Shown here: positions 8,150 through 18,100 of the stretch, piece after piece
How the letters are laid out: the number at the start of each line of letters is the position of its first letter
How positions within the stretch are numbered: the first letter of the stretch is position 1
Origin: Sphingomonas sp. FARSPH
GTDB lineage: Bacteria; Pseudomonadota; Alphaproteobacteria; Sphingomonadales; Sphingomonadaceae
Direction: 5' to 3'
DNA length: 64,000 nucleotides
Assembly: GCF_003355005.1 (NCBI RefSeq)
Contig: NZ_CP029986.1
Span: forward strand, 201,222 to 265,221
Made by a program: the position numbers and the translations under genes
Notes under the pieces: model-generated
Seen by the model: only the letters and a program-made list of their open reading frames with translations
Told to the model about the DNA's origin: nothing
Databases searched by the model: none

Positions 8150-8508
8150 CCTAACATGGCGTCGATGAAGTCGCGCTTCCTGCAGCTTGTCGACCTTCCG
8201 CCGTTCCATCCCGATCTTAAGTTCTCGAAAAGGTGCTGAGCATTGGTTGGAACAGCTGAAGCCTGATGGGGTCAGCCGTTTCGCGTCTCCGCAAGGAGCT
8301 CGTCAAGCTCGCTGAAATGATCCCAATCGGCACCCATTATTACGCGCAATCTAGTGAACCATTCGCGCGTCACGGACAGACCGTCCTGAACCTCATCTCT
8401 ACAATGAGCATTGTAGATGCAACGTAAGCGTCCGGTCTTCTCCACCTTGCTGACGAGGTGATGCGCAAGCCACAGGTTCGGCACTGTGGCAGACACCGGT
8501 GCGGCATC

Positions 8509-8886
8509 ATGGCGACGCGAATTATCGAGATGGTTGGGCCTGAACCGCGCCGGCGGTTCAGCGAAGATGACAAGGCGCGGATCGTGTCGGAGGCGATGAT
8601 GCCGGGTGCCAGCGTGCTGGAGGTGGCGCGGCGACACCGGGTGTGCACGTCGCTGGTGTATCGCTGGCGACGCACGCTGCTGCGCGACGGGGTGGCGAGC
8701 GAAGCATTGCCGTTGCCGGGGCCGGCATTCATTCCGGTCGAGGTGGCGGGCGCGCCCATGGTGCCGCATTCGGAGCCGCTCGGACCGGGTGTGGTGGAAG
8801 TGGTCGGCCCGGCCGGGCAACGCATCCGCCTGGCACCTCCCATCGACGCGCGGGTGCTCAAGACCGTGCTGGCGGGGTTTGCTTGA
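8509..8886 (+). CDS. tnpA: IS66 accessory protein TnpA
   Basis: A 125-residue accessory protein with an N-terminal helix-turn-helix (RRRFSEDDKARIVSEAMMPG, then VLEVARRHRVCTSLVYRWRR) typical of the first IS66 gene. The ATG at 8509 is used because the in-frame extension to 8458 is not family-like. Its stop overlaps the TTG start of the next gene. Confidence 0.88.
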   Translation: MATRIIEMVGPEPRRRFSEDDKARIVSEAMMPGASVLEVARRHRVCTSLVYRWRRTLLRDGVASEALPLPGPAFIPVEVAGAPMVPHSEPLGPGVVEVVGPAGQRIRLAPPIDARVLKTVLAGFA

Positions 8887-9230
8887 TCGGGCCGCCGGGC
8901 GGTGTCCGGGTGTATCTGGCGGCCGGGGTCACGGACATGCGCAAGGGCTTCGACGGGCTGGCCGCGCTGGTACAGCAGCGGCTGCGCCAGGATCCGTTTG
9001 GCGGTGCGGTGTACGCCTTCCGGGGCAAGCGTGGCGATCTGGTCAAGCTGCTGTGGTGGGATGGTCAGGGTCTCGTGCTCCATGCCAAGCGTCTGGAGCG
9101 GGGCCGGTTCACCTGGCCGGCGACCGCGGACGGCGTCGCGGTGCTGACCCCGGCGCAGCTGTCGATGCTGCTCGAAGGGGTGGACTGGCGGCATCCGATC
9201 CGGTCCTCGCAGCCGACCTTGGCCTGGTAA
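8883..9230 (+). CDS. tnpB: IS66 accessory protein TnpB (Orf2)
   Basis: A 115-residue protein with the IS66 Orf2 signature (GVRVYLAAGVTDMRKGFDGL, LLWWDGQGLVLHAKRLE, LLEGVDWR). Its precise biochemical role in transposition is not settled in the family. The TTG start overlaps the tnpA stop (TTGA), a coupling arrangement common in IS66 elements; a longer in-frame extension into tnpA is a shadow. Confidence 0.88.
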   Translation: MIGPPGGVRVYLAAGVTDMRKGFDGLAALVQQRLRQDPFGGAVYAFRGKRGDLVKLLWWDGQGLVLHAKRLERGRFTWPATADGVAVLTPAQLSMLLEGVDWRHPIRSSQPTLAW

Positions 9231-9290
9231 AAAGTACGGTTTCCTGCGGCTTTCGCGTGTATCGGCACGGGGGTTCTGGTATAAGCGGGC

Positions 9291-10775
9291 GTGTCGCCCG
9301 ATGCCGCCTCGCTGCCCGACGATATCGCCCTTCTGAAGGCCATGCTCATTGCTGCCGGCGCCGAGCTGGAGCAGTTGCGGATGCAGGTCGCGCGGCTGCG
9401 GCGCATGGCCTTCGGCCGTTCGTCGGAGAAGCTGACGCACCAGGCTGACCAGCTGGAACTCGGGCTGGAAGAGCGCGAGGCGGAAGCCGCCACTGCGGCG
9501 ATGCCGGTGGTCACCCGGACACGGGAGACCGCCAGGCCGTATCGACAGCCGCTGCCCGATCATCTGCCCCGCACCGAGGTCGTGCATGAGGCACCGTGCG
9601 TCTGCCCCGACTGCGGTGGTGCCATGCGGCGCATGGGCGAGGACGTTACGGAACAGCTCGACTATGTGCCCGCCTCGTTCCGGGTCGTGCGCCACGTCCG
9701 GCCGCGGCTCAGCTGCCGGTCATGCGAGCGCATAGTGCAGGCGCCGTTGCCGTCCATGCCCATCGAGCGCGGTCGACCCGGTGCGGGGCTGCTCGCCCAT
9801 GTGCTGGTGTCCAAATACGCCAACCATCTGCCGCTCTACCGCCAGTCGGGCATCTATGCTCGCCAGGGCGTCGACCTTGCCCGCTCCACGCTCGCCGACT
9901 GGGTCGGGCGCTCGGCCGCGCTCCTCGGCCCCTTGGTCGACGCGCTCGAGCGCCACGTCATGGGCGGCGCGACCCTCCATGCCGACGACACGCCGGTGCC
10001 GGTACTGGCCCCTGGTGCCGGTCGCACCAGGACGGGCAGGCTGTGGACCTATGTACGCGACGAGCGCGGGGCTGGCGGCGAGGCTCCGCCCGCCGTGCTG
10101 TTCCACTACGCGCCCGACCGCAAGGGCGAACGACCCGCCGGACATCTTGCCCGGTTCCGGGGCGATCTGCACGCCGATGGCTATGCCGGGTTCGACCGCC
10201 TCTATGGCGACCGCATCGCAGAGGTGGCCTGCTGGGCGCATGTCAGGCGCAAGTTCTTCGACGTCCATGCCGCAACCGGCTCCCCCACGGCCCGCGAGGC
10301 ACTGGACCATATCGCCGGCCTCTATGCCGTCGAACGGGATGTGCGTGGCCGGCTCCCTGACGAGCGACGGCACGCGCGCCAGGCCAGGGCCGGACCGCTG
10401 CTCGATGCCTTCCGCCAGTGGCTCGACGCGACCGGACCGAAGCTGTCCCGGCGCTCCGACCTTGCGGTCGCCATCCGCTATGCGCTCGCCCGCTGGCAGG
10501 CGCTGACCCGCTATGCCGACGATGGTCGCCTGGAGATCGACAACAATGCCGCCGAGCGCTCGCTGCGCGGTATCGCCGTCGGGCGCAAAAACTGGCTATT
10601 CGCGGGCTCCGACCAGGGCGGGCACCGCGCCGCCAGCATCTACAGCCTGGTGGAAACCGCCAGGCTCAACGGCGTCGACCCCGAGGCCTGGCTGGCCGAC
10701 ACCATCAGACGCATCGCAGACCATCCGGCCCGCCGGGTCGCTGAACTGCTGCCGTGGAACTACCGGCCCGTTTGA
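9291..10775 (+). CDS. tnpC: IS66-family transposase TnpC
   Basis: A 494-residue DDE transposase starting at GTG. The N-terminus has a leucine-rich helix (LKAMLIAAGAELEQLRMQVA), then a zinc-finger-like stretch (CVCPDCGGAMRRMG, SCRSC). The catalytic core shows HADDTPVPVL, HADGYAGFD and the C-terminal DNNAAERSLRG with the catalytic Glu. Length and domains are normal for the family, with no frameshift seen. Confidence 0.95.
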   Translation: MSPDAASLPDDIALLKAMLIAAGAELEQLRMQVARLRRMAFGRSSEKLTHQADQLELGLEEREAEAATAAMPVVTRTRETARPYRQPLPDHLPRTEVVHEAPCVCPDCGGAMRRMGEDVTEQLDYVPASFRVVRHVRPRLSCRSCERIVQAPLPSMPIERGRPGAGLLAHVLVSKYANHLPLYRQSGIYARQGVDLARSTLADWVGRSAALLGPLVDALERHVMGGATLHADDTPVPVLAPGAGRTRTGRLWTYVRDERGAGGEAPPAVLFHYAPDRKGERPAGHLARFRGDLHADGYAGFDRLYGDRIAEVACWAHVRRKFFDVHAATGSPTAREALDHIAGLYAVERDVRGRLPDERRHARQARAGPLLDAFRQWLDATGPKLSRRSDLAVAIRYALARWQALTRYADDGRLEIDNNAAERSLRGIAVGRKNWLFAGSDQGGHRAASIYSLVETARLNGVDPEAWLADTIRRIADHPARRVAELLPWNYRPV

Positions 10776-10914
10776 GGTGACGCCGTCACCGGACGCTTAC
10801 GATGCAACATGCGGCGTAAAGCGCCTGCTTGTCAGCCTCATAGGCGCTTGACCGTTCACCATGGCGCTTTCGAGTGCCTATGCTCCCCACATAGGCTAAA
10901 CGCGACTCCATCAT

Positions 10915-11363
10915 CTGCCCTGCTCGCGCGAAAAGCTGGTCGAGAGTTGCCCGTGCTCCCTCGGGTCGAATGCAGCCAAGTGCCTATCATAGGCTCTGTC
11001 ATCGCGAGGACGTAGAAGACGTCGAGGAGTGGCTTTCGTCACGGCCACCGGAGCTGCGGCCCTAGGACGAGCCGCAAGGCTCTCGTGGGGCCGTTGCGCG
11101 GCGCCCGGCTCTGGGCGATCACGGCCCGGATGCCTCGATCGCCCTTCGTCCGGCCGAGCGTATCGCCCGACTTCCCGATCAGCTGAGCAACCCGGCCGCG
11201 TGTTCCGGTGGTGGTGGCATCGAAACTGACTCGCTGCGGCGCTTGCAGGTGACTCATAGCAGCGGAGCGGCGCGATGTTCGAGAGCTGCCTCTCCGCCTT
11301 GGGCGCTTACCGACGTTTGTTGAACACCAACCGCTGCAAGGGGCGGAGTGGATTGGCGAACTC
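10915..11363. other. Gap with no supported gene between IS66 and IS3 elements
   Basis: About 450 bp lie between the disrupted small gene and the IS3-family left end. Open frames exist on both strands (for example 11029-11229 plus and 11039-11257 minus), but neither product resembles a known protein or shows a convincing ribosome site. The stretch may hold decayed sequence left by earlier insertions. Confidence 0.5.
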
Positions 11364-11426
11364 TGAGGTGGTGCCGGTTCTCTGGACAGGAGGCTAAGCT
11401 ATCCCGGACGTGAGGGATGGACGGCA

Positions 11427-11711
11427 ATGAAGACGACGCGGAAGCGGTATACGGGCGATTTCAAGGCCAAGGTGGCGCTGGAGGCGATCCGGGGCGACCT
11501 GACGCTGGCGGAGCTGGCGACGAAGCATGGCATTCACCCGACGGTGATAGCGACGTGGAAGCGGCAGGCGATTGACGGCATGGCCGCGACCTTCTCGGGT
11601 GCGACCGAGGCGGCGAAGGCCGCGGGCGACACCGAGATCGAGAAGCTGCACGCCAAGATCGGGCAACTGGTGGTGGAGCGGGATTTTTTGTCCAAGGGGT
11701 TCGCGCGATGA
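11427..11711 (+). CDS. IS3-family transposase OrfA
   Basis: A 94-residue helix-turn-helix protein (MKTTRKRYTGDFKAKVALEA, LAELATKHGIHPTVIATWKR) with a C-terminal leucine-zipper-like helix (EIEKLHAKIGQLVVERDFL), as in OrfA of IS3 elements. It binds the element ends. The frame overlaps OrfB by 4 bases (ATGA), so OrfB may be made by coupling or by programmed frameshifting. Confidence 0.92.
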   Translation: MKTTRKRYTGDFKAKVALEAIRGDLTLAELATKHGIHPTVIATWKRQAIDGMAATFSGATEAAKAAGDTEIEKLHAKIGQLVVERDFLSKGFAR

Positions 11712-12598
11712 GTGTCGCGCGACGGCGGCAGATGATCGAGCGGGAGCATGCCAGCCTGTCGATCGCGGCGCAGTGCCGGCTGGTGTCGATCAGCCGGTCG
11801 TCATTTTACTATGTGCCGACGCCGGAGACGGCCGAGACGCTGGCGCTGATGGCGGTGATCGACGCCTCGTTCCTCGACTACCCCTGGTATGGCAGCCGTC
11901 AAATGGCGCGGCACCTGTGCCGCCTCGGCCATGCGGTCGGGCGTCGGCGGGTGCGGCGGCTGATGACGAAGATGGGACTTGCGCCCATCTACCAGCGCCC
12001 ACGGACGAGCGATCCGCACCCGGAGCACCGGATCTACCCGTACCTGCTGCGCGATCTGGAGATCACCCGGCCGGGTCACGTCTGGTGCGCCGACATTACG
12101 TACCTGCCGATGCGGCGGGGCTTCCTCTATCTCGTCGCCGTCATGGACTGGGCGTCGCGGAGGGTGCTCGCCTGGCGGTTGTCGAACACGATGGACGCGG
12201 AGTTCTGCGTCGAGGCTTTGAAGGAAGCGTTGGCGCGCTTCGGCAGGCCCGAGATCTTCAACACGGATCAATGCAGCCAGTTCACCAGCGCCGACTTCAC
12301 CGACGTGTTGCGCGATGCCGAGGTGCGGATCAGCATGGACGGAAGTGGCCGCTGGATGGACAACGTCTTCATCGAGGGGCTTTGGCGGTCGCTGAAGTAC
12401 GAGTGCGTCTACCTGAACGCGTTCGAGACCGGCTCCGAGTTGCGGACCGGGCTCGGCCAGTGGATCAGCTATTACAACGGGCAGCGGCCTCACTCTCGCC
12501 TCGGCGGCAGAACGCCGGACGAGGTGTACGGGCAGATCGCGGCAACGCCATATCCGGGGCATGCCCCGGATATGGCGTTCACCAGAATGGCGGCGTAA
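11708..12598 (+). CDS. IS3-family transposase OrfB (DDE integrase)
   Basis: A 296-residue integrase-type transposase with an HTH_21 region (MAVIDASFLDYPWYGSRQMA) and an rve core. The catalytic acids lie in HVWCADITYLP, FNTDQCSQFTS and FIEGLWRSLKYE. The second motif usually reads DQGSQ; here Gly is replaced by Cys, next to an intact catalytic Asp. The protein is otherwise full length. Activity is plausible but not assured. Confidence 0.92.
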   Translation: MSVARRRQMIEREHASLSIAAQCRLVSISRSSFYYVPTPETAETLALMAVIDASFLDYPWYGSRQMARHLCRLGHAVGRRRVRRLMTKMGLAPIYQRPRTSDPHPEHRIYPYLLRDLEITRPGHVWCADITYLPMRRGFLYLVAVMDWASRRVLAWRLSNTMDAEFCVEALKEALARFGRPEIFNTDQCSQFTSADFTDVLRDAEVRISMDGSGRWMDNVFIEGLWRSLKYECVYLNAFETGSELRTGLGQWISYYNGQRPHSRLGGRTPDEVYGQIAATPYPGHAPDMAFTRMAA

Positions 12599-12691
12599 AC
12601 CAACTGGGGTATAGCTTAGCTCAGCCGCCAAACTAACCAGAAAGGCGAGACCACCTCACCGTCGATTGGCCCTGCATTTGATAGCAATGAG

Positions 12692-13399
12692 TTAGCGCGA
12701 CCCGTCCTCGACCGACCTTAAAGCGCGTTTCTGACCGTATACGTAGAGGATCGTCAGGCAGACGAGTGCCCAACCCGATCCCACTGCCCAGCCTGCAAGC
12801 ACGTCCGTTGGCCAATGAACACCGAGGAACACGCGCGAAAAGCCAATGCCCATGACCAATGCGATCGATGCGCCGACAAGGAACACGCGGCCACCACGGG
12901 TCGGTGCCCATTGCGCGGCTAGCAGGGCGATCGATAGATAGACGATCGCCGAATTCGCCGAATGGCCGCTTGGAAAGCTCGCGGAACTGAAAGGCGCCCA
13001 GTGCTCCACCACATCGGGACGCGCCCGGCCGAACCAGGGTTTCACGAGCGCTGTGATCGACGTCCCAACACCTGCCTCGGCTACAACGAAGGCAGCCAGA
13101 GCCGTTTTTCTACTGGCGGCGGCGAAACCGGCGGTGAGCATCACGACGAGGGTCAGGGTTGCGGTATCCCCCAATGCGGTGAGATCAAGCATCGCGGCAC
13201 GTAGGGGTGCGATGCCACCCAGATGGTCTCGCACCCAATAAAGGGCTGAACGATCGAAGGCATTTGTTTCGCCTTCCCGGATCTCGGAGCCGAGTTTCCA
13301 GACAACGAAGCCGACGATCGCAGCCACGGCCAACGTGACCATCAACAGGAGCTCAGGCCGGCGCCGCAAACGGTCCCACACCATCGTTAACGTCGCCAT
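12692..13399 (-). CDS. PAP2-family membrane phosphatase
   Basis: A 235-residue inner-membrane phosphatase of the PAP2 superfamily (phosphatidic acid or undecaprenyl-pyrophosphate phosphatases). Three catalytic motifs are visible: KPWFGRARPD, then SASFPSGHSAN, then SRVFLGVHWPTDVLAG, between about six membrane segments. The frame is open far upstream, but the ATG at 13399 gives a natural N-terminus (MATLTMVWDRLRRR). It overlaps the end of dedA by 13 bases, so the two are co-transcribed. DedA proteins act as lipid-carrier flippases, so the pair could recycle polyprenyl phosphate or remodel phospholipids; that role is inferred. Confidence 0.9.
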   Translation of the reverse strand: MATLTMVWDRLRRRPELLLMVTLAVAAIVGFVVWKLGSEIREGETNAFDRSALYWVRDHLGGIAPLRAAMLDLTALGDTATLTLVVMLTAGFAAASRKTALAAFVVAEAGVGTSITALVKPWFGRARPDVVEHWAPFSSASFPSGHSANSAIVYLSIALLAAQWAPTRGGRVFLVGASIALVMGIGFSRVFLGVHWPTDVLAGWAVGSGWALVCLTILYVYGQKRALRSVEDGSR

Positions 13400-13980
13400 G
13401 TCGCTACCCGCCAGACATAGGCAACCACGAGCAGGACGATGATTCCAAGCGAGATCGGTCCGACGAAACGCTCGACCGCGCCATAGCCCTGCCCCAAGGC
13501 AGAGCCGGCGACGGCTAAGATCGACGTCCAGGCGGTGGTACCAAGGAGAGACCAGAAAACGAACTGGCCGAATGGCATCGCCAGAAGTCCTGCCGGGATC
13601 GATACGATCGAGCGGATCGTCGGCACGAGACGTCCCACGCAAACGAAGAGCGCTCCCCCGTTGGCAAAGAGGCGTTGCCCGCGGTCGACGTCGTTCCGGC
13701 TTATAGTGAGCCATCGGCCATACCGTTCGATCAAACCGTCGAACCGCGTAATGCCAAGCGCGCGTGCGACGAGATACCAGGCGATGTTTCCTGCCATCGC
13801 ACCCGCGGTTCCTGCGGCGATCACTCCCGGCAGCGCCATCACGCCGCGACCCGACTCCATGCCCGCAAATGGCATGATTACCTCGGAAGGCAGTGGCGGG
13901 AACACCGTTTCTGCAAACATCAAAGCCGCGATACCGAGGTATCCGAGCTGCGCGATCAGGTCTTGGATCCAGCTGTCCAT
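13387..13980 (-). CDS. DedA-family membrane protein
   Basis: A 197-residue DedA/SNARE-associated family protein. Features include the opening LIAQLGYLGIAALMFAETVF, then FPPLPSEVIMPFAG with the family's conserved Glu, and the re-entrant motif FVCVGRLVPTIRSIVSIPAG. DedA members are now known as undecaprenyl-phosphate or phosphatidylethanolamine flippases. It leads a two-gene operon with the PAP2 phosphatase and is divergent from the efflux genes across a 155-bp gap. Confidence 0.92.
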   Translation of the reverse strand: MDSWIQDLIAQLGYLGIAALMFAETVFPPLPSEVIMPFAGMESGRGVMALPGVIAAGTAGAMAGNIAWYLVARALGITRFDGLIERYGRWLTISRNDVDRGQRLFANGGALFVCVGRLVPTIRSIVSIPAGLLAMPFGQFVFWSLLGTTAWTSILAVAGSALGQGYGAVERFVGPISLGIIVLLVVAYVWRVATWRR

Positions 13981-14135
13981 CGTTCACCAATTTAGACCGA
14001 TGGCGCGGCCAGGGAATGGCCGCAGGATTGTGATTTCCCAATCTTAGGGGCCGAGTGCCGGTTTTTGCGGCGTGTATTGGGAGATTGTATAGTTCCGGCA
14101 AGTCGGAGCCAATCGACTGCACCTATGCCGGCGCC

Positions 14136-15116
14136 ATGCGCACACCCTTTCTTCTCGTCCCGTTAATCATCGCCGGCTGCGGCACCGAACCGTCCAAGTC
14201 GCCCGCAGGTCCGCCGGCCCATGCCGAGCCGGTCGCGCACGAGGCCGAACTGCTGAAGCTGACCCTGACGCCGCAGGCCCAGCAGCGACTCGGGATCGCT
14301 CTCGTCCGCGTCGCGAGCGGTTCGGTCAGCGCCGCGCGACAGGTGGCCGGCGAGATCGTGGTACCGCCGACCAGCGCTAACGGCGTGCCCGTCAACTCGA
14401 CCACCAATCTTCAGCAGATCGGCAGCCAGCAGGCCGCGGCGGACGCCGAACTGGCGCGCGCGACCGCACAGGCGCGGCTGGCGCGGATCGCCCTCGACCG
14501 CGCCGCCAGCCTGGTGCGCGAGGAAGCGGGCAGCGTGCGCGGTCGCGACGAGGCCGCCGCGGCGCTGGCTGCCGCCCAGGCCGCGCTCGGCGCCGCACGC
14601 CAGCAGCGACAGCTCCTCGGACCGGCGGTCGCGTCGATAGGGTCCCAGGCAACCCTGTGGGTGCGCGCATCGGTGTTTGGCAGCGACGTGGGCAATGTCC
14701 GCCGTGACGGCGCCGCAACCGTTCGCAACCTGGGTGAAGGCGGTGCGCCGCGATCCGCACGACCGGTGCAGGCTCCGCCATCGGCCAACACCAACGCAGG
14801 CACCGTCGATCTCTACTATGCGGTCGACAATCGCGACCGGGCGTTCCGGGTCGGTCAGCGTGTTGCGGTCGACTTGCCGCTCGCCGGGCAGACCGAGGGA
14901 CTTTCGGTGCCGTCGGCCGCGATCCTGCGCGATATCTATGGCGGCGAGTGGGTCTATCGGAAGACCGCGCCCGACACCTTCGTCCGTCAGCGCGTCGAGG
15001 TCGCATCGGAGAGTGGCGGTTGGGCGTTACTCGCGCGCGGGCTAGCGTCGGGCGCGGAGGTCGTGACCGATGGCGCGGCGGAGTTGTTCGGGACCGAATT
15101 CGGGGCGGCGCACTGA
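14136..15116 (+). CDS. RND efflux periplasmic adaptor lipoprotein
   Basis: A 326-residue membrane-fusion protein linking an RND pump to its outer-membrane channel. It has a lipoprotein signal (MRTPFLLVPLIIAGCGTE) with Cys in the lipobox IAGC. An alpha-hairpin rich in Ala, Gln and Arg follows (about residues 85-160), then beta-barrel segments (FRVGQRVAVDLPLAG). It is shorter than CusB-type adaptors but keeps the hairpin and barrel parts. The ATG at 14136 is preferred over 14055 because it gives a proper signal peptide. Its stop overlaps the permease start (ATGA). It is the first gene of a five-gene operon ending in a two-component system. Confidence 0.88.
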   Translation: MRTPFLLVPLIIAGCGTEPSKSPAGPPAHAEPVAHEAELLKLTLTPQAQQRLGIALVRVASGSVSAARQVAGEIVVPPTSANGVPVNSTTNLQQIGSQQAAADAELARATAQARLARIALDRAASLVREEAGSVRGRDEAAAALAAAQAALGAARQQRQLLGPAVASIGSQATLWVRASVFGSDVGNVRRDGAATVRNLGEGGAPRSARPVQAPPSANTNAGTVDLYYAVDNRDRAFRVGQRVAVDLPLAGQTEGLSVPSAAILRDIYGGEWVYRKTAPDTFVRQRVEVASESGGWALLARGLASGAEVVTDGAAELFGTEFGAAH

Positions 15117-18100
15117 TGCTCGGCCGGTTCGTCCATTTCGCGCTTGCGCAGCGCGTCCTCGTCCTCGCGCTCGCCACCTTGCTGGTCGTGCTTGGCGTCC
15201 GCGCCGGGCGAGACGTGCCGCTCGACGTGTTCCCCGAATTCGCCCCGCCGATGGTCGAAATCCAGACCGAGGCGCCGGGCCTGTCGACCGAGGAGGTCGA
15301 GAGCCTGGTGACGGTGCCGATCGAGACGGCGGTCAACGGCGTGCCCGGCCTTATGACGCTGCGCTCCAAGTCGGTGCTGGGACTATCGTCGGTACAGATA
15401 TTATTCGAGCGCGGGTCCGACGTGGTTCGCGCGCGCCAGATGGTCGGTGAGCGGATCACGCAGGTCCAGCCGCGCCTGCCGCTCGCGGCGCGTCAGCCGG
15501 TGCTGATGCCGCCGCTGTCCTCGACCAGCCGCGCGATGAAGGTCGGGCTGTCCTCGAAGAAGCTCGACCAGATGCAGATATCCGAGCTGGTGCGCTGGAC
15601 GATCCGGCCGCGGCTGATGGCCGTCCCCGGCGTCGCCAACGTCGCGGTATGGGGCCAGCGCGATCGCCAGCTTCAGGTGCTGGTCGATCCCGACCGCCTG
15701 CGCGCCGCCGGCGTGACGCTGGCCGAGGTCCGCGCCGCAGCGGGCGACGCGGTGCTGGTCGGCGGCGGCGGGTTCGTCGATACGCCCAACCAGCGCCTCG
15801 CGGTCCAGCAGGCGGGCACGGTCCAGACTGCGGCCGACCTGAGGCAGGCGATCGTCAAGCAGGCGGGCGAAGCGCCGGTCCGCATCGGCGACGTCGCTCG
15901 CGTGGTCGACGGTTTCGCCGCGCCGATCGGCAACGCCATCATCGACGACGGCCCCGGCATCATGCTGATCGTCGAGAAGCAGCCGACCGCGAACACGCTG
16001 GAACTGACCCGCGCGGTGGAGGTCGCCTTCGCGGAGCTGAAGTCTGGCCTGAAGGACGTGAAGGTCGATACCACGATCTTCCGCCCCGCGACCTTCATCG
16101 AACGGTCGATCGACAACCTCACCCGCGCCCTCCAGATTGGCTGTGTGCTGGTCGGGGTGGTGCTGTTCCTGTTCACTCGCGACTGGCGGCAGGCGACGAT
16201 CAGCCTCGTCGCGATTCCGCTGTCGCTGCTCGGCGCGGGCCTAGCATTGCTGTGGTCTGGAGCGACGATCAACGTGATGATCATCGCCGGGCTCGTCATC
16301 GCGCTGGGCGAAGTGGTCGATGACGCGATCATCGATGTCGAGAACATCGCGCGCCGCCTGCGGCTGAACCGCGAATCCGCCGATCCGAAGCCTGCGTTCG
16401 ACGTGGTGCTCGCCGCCTCTTTGGAGGTGCGTTCGGCTGTGGTGTTCGCCTCGCTGATCGTGATGCTGGTCTTCGTGCCGATCTTCTTCCTCGGCGGCGT
16501 CGCCGGCACCTTCTTCCAGCCGCTCGCCGTCGCCTATGTTCTGGCGATCGGCACGTCGCTGCTCGTCGCGCTGACCGTCACGCCGGCGATGTGCCTGCTC
16601 CTTCTCCCGAATGCGCCGCTCAAGGAGGAGCGCGACACCCGGTTCGTGGCCGCTCTGAAGCGTCGCTACGTCGGCTTCCTGCCGCGCGTCGTCGGGCGGC
16701 CGTCGCTCGCGGTCGGCATCGTCGCCGGCGGGCTGCTGCTCGCCGGGGTCGGCTATGCGACCTTCAAGGACCAGTTCCTGCCCAATTTCCGCGAAACGGA
16801 CTTTCTGATGCACTTCGTCGAGAAGCCGGGCACTTCGATCGAAGCGATGGACCGGATCACGATGCGCGCATCGAAGGAATTGCGCGCGATCCCCGGCGTG
16901 CGCAATTTCGGCGCGCATATCGGCCGCGCCGAGCAGGCCGACGAGGTGGTCGGCCCGAATTTCACGGAATTGTGGATCAGCCTCGACGAGAACGCCGACT
17001 ATGACGCGTCGGTGAAGCGGATCAAGGACGTGGTCGAGGGCTATCCTGGTCTCTTCCGCGACGTGCTGACCTATCTGCGCGAGCGCATCAAGGAGGTGCT
17101 GACCGGCGCCGGGGCCACGATCGTGGTTCGCATCTATGGTCCAGATCAGGAAGAGCTCCGTGCGGCGGGCGCGCGTGTCCGGTCGGCCATCGCCGGCATA
17201 CAGGGCATTTCTGACTTGAAGCTCGAAAGCCAAGTGCTCGTACCACAAATTCGTGTCCGCCCGAAACCGGCCGAACTGGCGCGGCTCGGACTGTCGGCCG
17301 GCGAGGTCCGGCGGCAAGCTCAGATTCTCGTGGCGCAGCAGAAGGTCGGCGAAATCTATCGCGACCAGAAAGCGTTCGACGTCGCGGTTTGGGGCGAGCC
17401 GGCCGTCCGCAACAACATTCACGCATTGCGCGATCTGATGATCCAGGCTCCGACGCTTGGTGGCGCGCTGCCGAGTAGCGGCAGTTGGTCGGGTGCCGGT
17501 GCGCCGGTACGGCTCGGCGATATCGCCGATGTTGATATCGTCCCCGCCCCCAACGAGGTGAAGCGCGAGAACGGCCAGCGTCGGCTGGACGTGACGATGA
17601 ACGTCGCGGGCGCAGACTTGGGAACGGTGGCGCAGGCGGTCGATGCCGCGGTCGCCAAGGTGCCGTTCGCCACCGGCTATCACCCCCAGGTTCTGGGCGA
17701 ATATGCCGCGCTGAAGGATTCGCGTCAGCGGCTCTGGTCCACCGGCGCGTTCTGCCTGATCGGCATCCTGCTCCTCGTGTGGATCGAGTTCCGCTCACGC
17801 CGCATCACCGCGCTCGTCGGCGTCAGCCTGCCGTTCGCGCTGGTCGGCGGCGTGGCGGCGGTGGCGCTCACCGGCGGTGTGCTGTCGCTGGGCTCGCTCG
17901 TCGGGTTCGTCACCGTGATCGGCATCGCGGCACGCAACGGCATCATGCTGCTCTCGCATTATCAGCATCTGGAACGTCACGAAGGCGTGGCGTTCGGGCG
18001 CGAACTGGTGCTGCGCGGTGCGGAGGAGCGGCTGGTGCCGATCCTGATGACCGCCGCATGCGCCGGTCTGGCGCTCGTGCCCTTGATCGTCGCAGGCAAC

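Larger units (their letters stand above)
8424..10800 (+). mobile_element. IS66-family insertion sequence with 8-bp target duplication
   Basis: A 2,377-bp element bounded by inverted ends that share GTAAGCGTCCGGT, followed by partial similarity. It carries the three IS66 genes tnpA, tnpB and tnpC in order. It is flanked by a perfect 8-bp direct repeat, GATGCAAC (8416-8423 and 10801-10808), the size expected for IS66. All three genes appear intact, so it may be active. It interrupts a small minus-strand gene. Confidence 0.95.
8272..10914 (-). pseudogene. Small hypothetical gene split by the IS66-family element
   Basis: Removing the IS66-family element and one copy of its 8-bp duplication joins 10914-10809 to 8423-8272 on the minus strand. 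The result is a continuous 85-codon frame starting with two ATGs (MMESRLAYVGSIGTRKRHG) and ending LDELLAETRNG before a TGA at 8272. The junction falls in a Cys-Cys pair (YAACCIYNAHC). The product matches no family I recognise; it is short and hydrophilic with acidic C-terminal helices (GADWDHFSELDELLAE). The exact frame restoration suggests a real gene broken by a fairly recent insertion. Confidence 0.6.
11364..12658 (+). mobile_element. IS3-family insertion sequence
   Basis: A 1,295-bp element with terminal inverted repeats that begin TGAGGTGGT at the left and end ACCACCTCA at the right; further inside, GCTAAGC recurs inverted near both ends. It encodes the two overlapping IS3 frames. The flanks (ACTC on the left, CCGT on the right) show no target duplication, so the element may have moved with adjacent rearrangement. 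Confidence 0.85.

Noticed and set aside
8370..9695. A 441-codon minus-strand frame across the IS66-family element
   Set aside because: It is antisense to tnpA, tnpB and tnpC and shows no protein-like pattern. Only its last 50 codons, before 8423, are native and are kept in the split small gene.
11039..11257. Possible small gene between the IS66 and IS3 elements
   Set aside because: No family resemblance, no good ribosome site, and an equally long frame on the opposite strand.
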